This document shows positions 16,993-23,704 of a DNA stretch of 64,000 nucleotides, piece after piece. How positions within the stretch are numbered: the first letter of the stretch is position 1; every line of letters begins with the position of its first letter. A program made the position numbers and the translations under genes. Below the pieces are notes generated by a model that was given only the letters and a program-made list of their open reading frames with translations, ran no database searches and was not told the origin of the DNA. This stretch comes from CADCWK01 sp035944555 (GTDB lineage: Bacteria > Chloroflexota > Chloroflexia > Thermomicrobiales > UBA6265), in assembly GCA_035944555.1 (NCBI GenBank), contig DASZAY010000008.1, forward strand, positions 62,001-126,000, read 5' to 3'.

Positions 16993-18567
16993 TCAGGCGC
17001 GTGACGGCTCGCCCTGCGCCTTGACGTCGAGCGCGTCCTCGTCGCCATGCTCCTGCCGCTGGCGCAGGCTGTATCGCGGCAGCCAGAAGGCGGCAATCCC
17101 GGCAATGGCCGTCCCCATGGCGAGGTAGAGGAACGCGTACCGGAAGCCCTGCGCCCCCGCCTCCAGCGCGTCGACCCCCTCGGGCGTCTGGACGATCAGG
17201 TGGGCATGGGAGTCGACGTAGCCGAGGAACAGCGTCGACGTGACGGCAATGCCGATCGAACTGAATACCTGCGCGGTCGCGTTGAACAGCGACGTCGCCT
17301 TGGGCAGGGCCGACCCGGTGATCTCGGCGAGGGCGGTGGTCTGGAGCGGCATGTTGCTCCAGCCGAACCCGATCCCGCGCAGGATCAGGATCGGGATGAA
17401 CGCCCAGTAGGCGACGGTGGCGTCGACCAGGACCAGCCAGAGCGTGCTCGCCGTCAGCGCGGCGAACCCGCCGACCACGATGTAGCGTGGGCCCACCCGG
17501 TCGAACAGCCGGGCGGCGACCTGCACGCCGATGACCGCCCCGATACCCTGCGCCCCGAGGATCAGACCGGTCTCGACCGCAGACAACCCACGATACTGCT
17601 GGAGGAAGAGGGGCAGCAGGAAGAAGCTGCCGAAGACAATCCCCCTGGTCGCCCACGTCAGTACGGATGCGATGCGGAACGTTCGCCCGCCATAAAGCCG
17701 CAGGTTCAGGACGGGATCGGCCGCGCGGCGCAACTCGTACCAGGTGAAGAAGCCGAGGATGAACAGGCCAAGGACCAGCAGCCCCCAGAACGGGCCGTAG
17801 AGCCAGCCGTTGACCTCGCCCAGCGGTGATTCCGCCGTGATTGAACCGTCGCGAGTCTCGCCGACGAGGCTGAAGGCATAGACGACCACGACGACCCCGG
17901 CCATGCACGACAGCAGGCCGGTCCAGTCGAAGTGCCGCGTCGCGACCGGGTCCGCCGCTGCCTGCGAATCGGCCGCCCTGGCGGCGTCCGGCCGCAGCAC
18001 CCGGGCGACCAGGGCGATCCCGAGCAATCCGACCGGGACGTTCAGCAGAAAGATCCACGGCCAGCCGAGGGGGCTGTCGACGACGATGCCGCCGATCGCC
18101 GGACCCAGCGTCGGGGCGATCAGGACCGGGATGGAGATGAACGCCGACGCCGACGCCCGGTCCTCGGGCCGGAACGACGCGAAGGTGATACTCGTGGCAA
18201 GCGGAAACAGCGCCCCGCCACCGATGCCCTGCAGTACGCGGGCGGCGACCAGAGCCGGAAACGACAGGGATTCGGGCAACAGCGTCGAGGCGGCGCAGGC
18301 AATGCTCCCTACGACGAAGATCCCGAGGAAGACCAGGTAGGTCAGCTTCGACCCGAACCACAGCCCGAGATACCCCGCCACCGGGATCACCGCCGCCTGG
18401 ACGAGGAAGTAGCTGGTGATGATCCATTGCGCCTGACTCAGGCCAATCCCGAAGGACTCCTGCATCGGCACGAGCGCGACATTGACAACCGTGTTGTTCA
18501 GGACGGCCATGAACAGGCCGATCGCCGTGACGAGGGCGACGGCATAGCGGTACGGGATCGTCGGCAT
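16993..18567 (-). CDS. MFS multidrug transporter, DHA2 (EmrB/QacA) family
   Basis: This 524-residue protein has about 14 predicted helices, the layout of drug:H+ antiporters of the DHA2 family. It has 'LDNT'-like motif D1 as 'LNNTVVNVALV' in helix 1, the motif A-like 'LGLWFGSKLTYLVFL' after helix 2, and motif C-like 'APTLGPAIGGIVVD' in helix 5. These proteins export amphipathic compounds. The start at ATG 18567 is chosen because the first helix begins ten residues later; the open frame to 18645 adds a polar tail of 26 residues. No regulator gene is adjacent. Confidence 0.9.
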   Translation of the reverse strand: MPTIPYRYAVALVTAIGLFMAVLNNTVVNVALVPMQESFGIGLSQAQWIITSYFLVQAAVIPVAGYLGLWFGSKLTYLVFLGIFVVGSIACAASTLLPESLSFPALVAARVLQGIGGGALFPLATSITFASFRPEDRASASAFISIPVLIAPTLGPAIGGIVVDSPLGWPWIFLLNVPVGLLGIALVARVLRPDAARAADSQAAADPVATRHFDWTGLLSCMAGVVVVVYAFSLVGETRDGSITAESPLGEVNGWLYGPFWGLLVLGLFILGFFTWYELRRAADPVLNLRLYGGRTFRIASVLTWATRGIVFGSFFLLPLFLQQYRGLSAVETGLILGAQGIGAVIGVQVAARLFDRVGPRYIVVGGFAALTASTLWLVLVDATVAYWAFIPILILRGIGFGWSNMPLQTTALAEITGSALPKATSLFNATAQVFSSIGIAVTSTLFLGYVDSHAHLIVQTPEGVDALEAGAQGFRYAFLYLAMGTAIAGIAAFWLPRYSLRQRQEHGDEDALDVKAQGEPSRA

Positions 18568-18684
18568 CGAAGCACCCTGCTCTGGGACGACATCTGGATC
18601 AGAACCGCCCGGGGACCGTCGCGAGCTACCGGGGCCGAGGCACATCGCGCGCCGCCGTCCCGGGCCACCCGGGCCGAAAACGCA

Positions 18685-18721
18685 CGAGAGCGGCTACCCG
18701 TTATCCGGGTAGCCGCACTCG
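18685..18721 (-). terminator. Hairpin with short T-run after trxA
   Basis: The core arms are 18690-18700 and 18706-18716 (11 bp, 5-base loop), extended by 4 more pairs after an A/A mismatch. On the minus strand a run of four T follows. It lies 40 bases after the thioredoxin stop. Confidence 0.6.
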
Positions 18722-18761
18722 TTGTCGCTGGTCAGCACATTCGCGTCCGGCTGGGGGACGA

Positions 18762-19103
18762 CTACGCCTTGGTCTCGGCGGCGATGTGCGGGCTCACGCG
18801 AGCCATGATGGACTGCTTCGGCATGGCGCCGACGATCTTGTCGACCGGCTGACCATTCTTGAAGACGACCATCGTCGGGATGCTCGTTACGCCAAGGCGC
18901 GCGGCATACTGCTGGTTCTCGTCAATATTGACCTTGGCGATCTTGAGGCCTGCGGCCTGCTCGGACGCGATCTCGTTCAGGATCGGCGCGACGGCCTTGC
19001 ACGGGCCACACCAGCTGGCCCAGAAATCGACGAGCACCGGGCGGTCGGATTCCAGCACTTCCTGATTGAACGTGGAGTCGGTAACATCAACCGGCATGGA
19101 CAT
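18762..19103 (-). CDS. trxA: Thioredoxin
   Basis: This 113-residue protein is a general dithiol reductant. The redox site is 'WCGPC' (Cys32 and Cys35), followed by the cis-Pro in 'TSIPTMVVFKNG' and the usual 'KVNIDEN' strand. The start at 19103 has AGGAGG ten bases upstream; the same frame stays open far upstream to 20267 but that extension is antisense to the glycosyltransferase gene and not coding. It probably feeds Bcp, ribonucleotide reductase and similar enzymes. It is transcribed divergently from the glycosyltransferase and is followed by a hairpin terminator. Confidence 0.96.
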   Translation of the reverse strand: MSMPVDVTDSTFNQEVLESDRPVLVDFWASWCGPCKAVAPILNEIASEQAAGLKIAKVNIDENQQYAARLGVTSIPTMVVFKNGQPVDKIVGAMPKQSIMARVSPHIAAETKA

Positions 19104-19169
19104 GATTGTTGGGCCTCCTGAGGATTGGGTCTGGGTCAATACTTCCCTAATGATAGCACGGGGGTCAAG

Positions 19170-20312
19170 GTGCGAGTCGCGCTCGACACGGGGTTTCTGA
19201 CACTGCCACCATCGGGAACCGGATTGTACGTCAGCGAGCTGCGGGCCGCGCTGCCAGCCGCCGCTGACCGGATCGGGGTCGCCCTGGACCTCGTCTCTCT
19301 CGCACCCGGCGGGCCATTGGCTACCCGGAGGCGACGCCTCACGTGGGAAACGGCGGGAGTCGCCCGGGCGTTGCGCAGGTCCATGCCCCGCCCCGACGTC
19401 GTCCACATCCCCCACCAGATGCCGCCGGCAATTCGTGCCCCTCGGGGCCTGGCCGAGGTCGTGACGGTCCATGACGTCATTCCCTGGCTGTTGCCGGAGT
19501 ACCGCCGGACCCGCGTGGTTCAGACGCGACTGATCCTCAGCCGGTTCTGGTTGCATCGTGCCGCCCGGGTGATCGTCCCATCCCGCGCGACGGCGGATGA
19601 CGCGGCCCGGCTTCTCGGGATCCCGCGCCACCGGCTGGCACTGATCCCCCTCGCGCCCTCGGCGGGCTTCACGCCGCCATCGACACCGGACGACTTTGCC
19701 GGGATTCGCCGCGTGCGACAGCGCTACGGGATCGACGGTCCGTACGTGTTCAACGTCGGCGGATTCGACGCCCGCAAGAACCTGGTAACCCTGGTGGAAG
19801 GTTTCGGCAGGGCGCTCTCGACCGCCGACCCGGACAGCCAGCCGACACTGGTTATCGGTGGAGCACCTCACTCCGACAACGAGACCGTCTTCCCACCGCT
19901 CGAGCCGGTGATTGCCCGACTGGGCCTTCAGCGCCGGGTGATCCTGACCGGGAAGCTGCCGGCGGACGACCTGCTGTCGCTGCACCGGGGAGCCGCGGTC
20001 TACTGCACGCCGTCGATCTATGAGGGATTCGGGCTCACTCCGCTCGACGCCATGGCCTGCGGGGTGCCGGTAGTCGTCGCCAATCGGACCAGCCTCCCCG
20101 AGGTCACCGGAGACGCCGGGCTCCTCGTGGAACCAACCCCCGCGGCCGTGGGCGAAGCGCTGGGCCGGGTGCTCCGCGACGACGTCCTCGCGCGCCGACT
20201 CCACAACCGGGGACTGGAACGCGCCGCAACCTTCACCTGGGCAGCGACTGCCGAGGCGACCATCCACGCGTATCTAGCCGCCACGCGGCAGGTAACCTCG
20301 GGCCGGAAGTGA
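19170..20312 (+). CDS. Family 4 glycosyltransferase
   Basis: This is a GT-B fold glycosyltransferase of about 380 residues. The N-domain has 'VVHIPHQMPP' and 'VTVHDVIPWLLPE'. The C-domain has 'FNVGGFDARKNL' and the donor-binding E-x7-E motif in 'PSIYEGFGLTPLDAMACG'. Such enzymes add a nucleotide-sugar-derived hexose to a lipid or polysaccharide acceptor. The likely start is GTG 19170, just before 'VRVALDTGF', where the fold begins; a TTG at 19125 is the upstream alternative. No other sugar gene is adjacent, so its acceptor is unknown. Confidence 0.88.
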   Translation: MRVALDTGFLTLPPSGTGLYVSELRAALPAAADRIGVALDLVSLAPGGPLATRRRRLTWETAGVARALRRSMPRPDVVHIPHQMPPAIRAPRGLAEVVTVHDVIPWLLPEYRRTRVVQTRLILSRFWLHRAARVIVPSRATADDAARLLGIPRHRLALIPLAPSAGFTPPSTPDDFAGIRRVRQRYGIDGPYVFNVGGFDARKNLVTLVEGFGRALSTADPDSQPTLVIGGAPHSDNETVFPPLEPVIARLGLQRRVILTGKLPADDLLSLHRGAAVYCTPSIYEGFGLTPLDAMACGVPVVVANRTSLPEVTGDAGLLVEPTPAAVGEALGRVLRDDVLARRLHNRGLERAATFTWAATAEATIHAYLAATRQVTSGRK

Positions 20313-20378
20313 CGACGGCGGGGGTAAGCCTCAGGCGGCCCACCCCCTCTCTCGCGTCTCGTAGGTGCTGGTTGTCCG

Positions 20379-21491
20379 CTAGTTGTCCAGCAACGCACAG
20401 CCCTCATAGACGAGGAACTGGATGATCACCTGCCCCTCCGGGTCGTTGAGGTTCGCGGAGAAGTAGTCAAAGACCTCCGGGCCAGCGATCTCGGGGAACT
20501 CCTCGGCGATCAGGTCGCGGACGGTTTCGGAGAGCGCCGTGCCCTCGGTGATGGACCCACCCTGTCCGGAGTATCCCTCCATGATCAGCAGACCGATGGG
20601 ACAGGTCGCTTCCTCGTAGGGCTCCAGCGCCGTCCGGATTGTCTCCCGAGCTTCCTGGATGGCTTGGACGTCACCCGCCGCCAGTCCCGCGCGGTCGAAT
20701 AGCAGGGTGAGCTCCCGGACCTCATTGCTGACCCCACCGGCGGTCCCCAGCGACGCCTCATTGGTCTGCTGCGCGGTCGCGGCTTCCGTCTCGGCAATCG
20801 CCAGCGTTTGATCCTGCAGGATGATCCGCGCCTCGGCAGTCTGGAGAGCGGCCGCGTTCTGGGTTGCCTGGGCGTTTGCCGCCGCGGCGTTGGCTTCAGC
20901 TGTCTGCAGGGCGACGGCGTCCGTCTCGCTGGCAGCCTGCAGCGTACCGAGCGCGTCGATGGTCGCCTGTGCCGCCGTTGCCTGGGCCGCGGTCGTAGCC
21001 TGCTGCGCGGTGAGCTCCTCGACGCTGCTGTTCTGCCCGGCCTGCTGCGTCGCGAAGGCGGAGAGGGTCGCTTCGTTGGCGATCGCGTCCTGCGTCGCCT
21101 GCGCGTCCTGTGTGGCCCGATCGCTCTCAGACAGCGCCTGCCGGGTCTGCTCAGCCTCGGCACTGGCCGTCGCCTGCTGGTTGACGAGCGCTTCGGCGGT
21201 GGAATTGGCAACCGCCGTCTGCCGCTGGGAGACGGCCTGTGCAGTGGCGGTCTGTTCGGCGGCATCGGCCACGGCGGTTGCGGTCTTGGCATTCGCCTGG
21301 ACCGCGCCCTCGAGCTGAGCGACCTCGGATTGCGATGTCGCCAGCAGGTTGGCGGTCGCGGTTGGCGTCGGTGTGGCTGGTGGGTCACCGGTGCCACTGA
21401 CCATGAAGATCAGGGTGAGGGCGAGCAGCAGGTCGGCGAATACCCACCCACCGATTTCGTACATGGATCGCGTTCGGCGCTTGGGTCTCAT
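20379..21491 (-). CDS. MotB/ExbD/ZorB-like single-TM protein with coiled coil and degenerate OmpA-like end
   Basis: This 370-residue protein starts with a basic tail and one transmembrane helix, 'GGWVFADLLLALTLIFMV'. An Asp (D20) at the head of the helix is the hallmark of MotB, ExbD and ZorB, where it carries protons. Residues 45-245 are a low-complexity Ala/Gln/Thr region, predicted as a very long helix or coiled coil. The C-terminus (about 285-370) has 'GLLIMEGYSGQGG' followed by 'TALSETVRDLIAEEF', which resembles a degenerate OmpA/MotB peptidoglycan-binding fold. It lies 94 bases downstream of the two-TM coiled-coil gene, likely in one operon. GGAGG precedes the ATG. Assignment is by pattern only. 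Confidence 0.6.
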   Translation of the reverse strand: MRPKRRTRSMYEIGGWVFADLLLALTLIFMVSGTGDPPATPTPTATANLLATSQSEVAQLEGAVQANAKTATAVADAAEQTATAQAVSQRQTAVANSTAEALVNQQATASAEAEQTRQALSESDRATQDAQATQDAIANEATLSAFATQQAGQNSSVEELTAQQATTAAQATAAQATIDALGTLQAASETDAVALQTAEANAAAANAQATQNAAALQTAEARIILQDQTLAIAETEAATAQQTNEASLGTAGGVSNEVRELTLLFDRAGLAAGDVQAIQEARETIRTALEPYEEATCPIGLLIMEGYSGQGGSITEGTALSETVRDLIAEEFPEIAGPEVFDYFSANLNDPEGQVIIQFLVYEGCALLDN

Positions 21492-21585
21492 GGGCCTCCA
21501 GAAGTGCGGCGGGACGCGAGCGTCAGCGGGGCTCGTTCTCCACCGGTATCAGAAGTTCAGACGAGGGGGCCGGACAAGCGTCACG

Positions 21586-23394
21586 TCAGGATCCGGGACG
21601 CCGGCTGGGATCGCGCCAGCCACCCCGGTCGTCGGCCTGGGGTCGCCCCTGCCCCATCGGCTCGGGACGACGCTGCTGTGGTGGGAACTGGCCCCCCGCC
21701 TGTGGTGGGGCCGGGCGCGGCACCTGCCCATTGAGCTCCTGGCGGAGCGCCGTGGCGAAGGCATGCTGCATCGCCTCGGTCGTCGGCATCTGGTGAGCGA
21801 ACCGATCCAGCGTCTGGACAACCGTCCCGAGTTGCTGCATCAGGTGGCCCAGTTCCGCCTTGAGCTCCCGCTCCCGCTGACCAACAGCCAACCCGGCTGC
21901 GCCAAGATCGCGCGAGACCTGCGCGAGCTGCCCGGCCACACCGGTCTCGGTCTCCAGCATCGCGGCGAGACGTGACGTCTGCTCGGCCTGGCGACCGGAC
22001 AGCTGGGCGAACTCGTCACGGAGCTCAGCGAGGATATGGGTAATGTCATTGAGCTGACTGGACGATCCGGAGATTCCCGCCAGGGAACCGCGCAGCGTCT
22101 CGGCCAGCCGACTGGTCGTGTCGGCCTCGCGGGCGACCGCCCCTTCGGTCCGGCTCTGGCTCTCGGCCAGCATGGCGGCGATCTCGGCGATGCCGCGGAC
22201 CGCCTCGCCAGCCATCCGGCCCGCCTGCGCCGCCTGCTCGGAACCGGAGAGTGCCCGGTCGGCAGCATCGGCCAGGTTGTTCGCGGCCTCGCTCAGTTGC
22301 CGGGTGACCGTCTGGTCGCTCTGGATCCCGGACGCGACCAGCCGCTCGAGGTTGCCGACGGCCTGGAGCAACGTTCGCTGCTGATCACCGCTCACCCCGA
22401 CCTCGCTGGTCATGTCCTCCAGCGCGTTCTGCAGGCTGATGGACACCTGGCGCAGGTCGATCAACAGGCGGTGCGTCTCCTCGGCGCCGGAGCGCATTCC
22501 GGAGGCGAACACGGCGAAGTCCGAGAACTCCTGCTCGCGCCGGCCAGCGACCAGCTCCAGCCGGTCGTGCTCGACCTGGAGCCGGTTGAGCAGCTCCTGG
22601 CTGTTGCGGTCGAAGCGCAGCGCCAGGCGCTCCACGTTCTGGGCGAGGACGGCCGTGCGGTTGGCCCGGTCCGGCGCAAGGACGACCGTCGCGGATCCGA
22701 GCACGTTGTCCAGATCGGTCTGGAAGCGGTTGGCGGACATCGCGATCTGGTCGTCCCGCTTGTCGCGGCGCCCTTCCGAGATGAAGGTCAGGACGATGAT
22801 GAGGCCGATGATGCAGGCGTCGATCAGTGCGACCTGGGAGAACCGGCTCCACCACGGCAGCTCGCCACCGAAGCCGCGCTGCCAGAGAACGAGGAGCGGC
22901 TGTCCCGCTTCCTCCGGGTTGGCGGCAAGGTAGCGATCGTAGGCCCGGGATGCCTCGTAGAAGGCGAACCATGTCACCAGCAGTGGCAGCAGGACCAGGA
23001 CGTTGCGGACCCGGGCGACGGTCTCGATCGCGGCGGAGGCGTATCCACCCTCCTTCTTCACCGCCCAGGCATGAGCGATTCGCTCGGTGTTGAAAGCCCG
23101 GCGCAGGTCGACGTCGGCCCACCGGGTCCGGGACTCCTCCGACCCCAGCGACGACGACAGGTCGGAGAGGCGCTCGGCGGCCCGGGCATCGACCTCACGG
23201 ATCGACCCGGCCAGCCCCTCGATCTCGTTGGTCAGCGCCTCGAACTCCCGGCCGGGTGTGCGGTAGAGACGCATCTCCGGCTCGAGCTGGGGAAGGGCGG
23301 TGGTCTCACTGTTGGATCGGCCCTTGCCGCCGTCGGCGGCGGGGACGCGAGCGGTGGGCTGGTCGATGGACGTGGTGTTGCTCGCCATGGTCAT
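21586..23394 (-). CDS. Two-TM protein with very long cytoplasmic coiled coil (candidate motor-tail subunit)
   Basis: This is a protein of about 602 residues. A polar N-terminal 125 residues lead to two transmembrane helices (about 131-148 and 187-206, the second containing 'ALIDACIIGLIIVLTF'). A cytoplasmic region of about 330 residues follows, made of heptad-like helices rich in Ala, Leu, Gln, Glu and Arg, ending in a Pro/Gln-rich tail. No enzyme motif is visible. The layout recalls long-tailed MotA-like subunits such as ZorA, but it has two rather than more helices and the homology is unproved. The start at 23394 is preferred to 23634, whose extension is proline-rich noise. It probably partners the MotB-like gene downstream. 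Confidence 0.6.
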   Translation of the reverse strand: MTMASNTTSIDQPTARVPAADGGKGRSNSETTALPQLEPEMRLYRTPGREFEALTNEIEGLAGSIREVDARAAERLSDLSSSLGSEESRTRWADVDLRRAFNTERIAHAWAVKKEGGYASAAIETVARVRNVLVLLPLLVTWFAFYEASRAYDRYLAANPEEAGQPLLVLWQRGFGGELPWWSRFSQVALIDACIIGLIIVLTFISEGRRDKRDDQIAMSANRFQTDLDNVLGSATVVLAPDRANRTAVLAQNVERLALRFDRNSQELLNRLQVEHDRLELVAGRREQEFSDFAVFASGMRSGAEETHRLLIDLRQVSISLQNALEDMTSEVGVSGDQQRTLLQAVGNLERLVASGIQSDQTVTRQLSEAANNLADAADRALSGSEQAAQAGRMAGEAVRGIAEIAAMLAESQSRTEGAVAREADTTSRLAETLRGSLAGISGSSSQLNDITHILAELRDEFAQLSGRQAEQTSRLAAMLETETGVAGQLAQVSRDLGAAGLAVGQRERELKAELGHLMQQLGTVVQTLDRFAHQMPTTEAMQHAFATALRQELNGQVPRPAPPQAGGQFPPQQRRPEPMGQGRPQADDRGGWRDPSRRPGS

Positions 23395-23704
23395 GCTGCC
23401 AATCGTGCGATGCCGGAGTGCCCCGCGACCGGGCGGCCAGCGATCATCAGCTCGTGACCGGCCCGGCGGCCAGTCGAGTAGCGGAGGTGCGAGAGGGGGT
23501 ACCGGGACACCGGTGGGTACTGGCGACCGAACGATGGGCACCGGCGAAAACATGCGTCCCGCAGCGGGTACGGGTCGGGTAGAACGACGCCCGGGGTGGT
23601 CTACAATCGAAGCTGTTCCCCGCCAATGTACCACTCCGTTCGTTGGCGCTCTATCTCACCGGCGGCTGTCCGTACAGTTCGCCCCGTTTCAGCCCAGGGA
23701 GCCC
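23395..23704. promoter_or_regulatory. Divergent intergenic region of the kinase/motor-like locus
   Basis: These 310 bases separate divergent starts of the kinase-fold gene and the two-TM gene. The rightward promoter candidate at 23580-23607 is listed separately. No repeat or operator of note was seen. Confidence 0.45.
23580..23607 (+). promoter_or_regulatory. Candidate promoter of the kinase-fold gene
   Basis: The -10 reads TACAAT (23602-23607, 5 of 6 matches), and a weak -35 TAGAAC lies at 23580-23585 with a 16-base spacer. The implied leader is about 90 bases. Confidence 0.4.

Noticed and set aside
19104..20267. Long minus-strand extension of the thioredoxin frame (about 390 residues)
   Set aside because: It is antisense to the glycosyltransferase gene, has no recognisable motif, and a strong AGGAGG site precedes the thioredoxin ATG at 19103.
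20313..20378. Terminator between the glycosyltransferase and the MotB-like gene
   Set aside because: Only a 6-bp GGGGGT/ACCCCC pairing with a large loop is visible, which is too weak to report.
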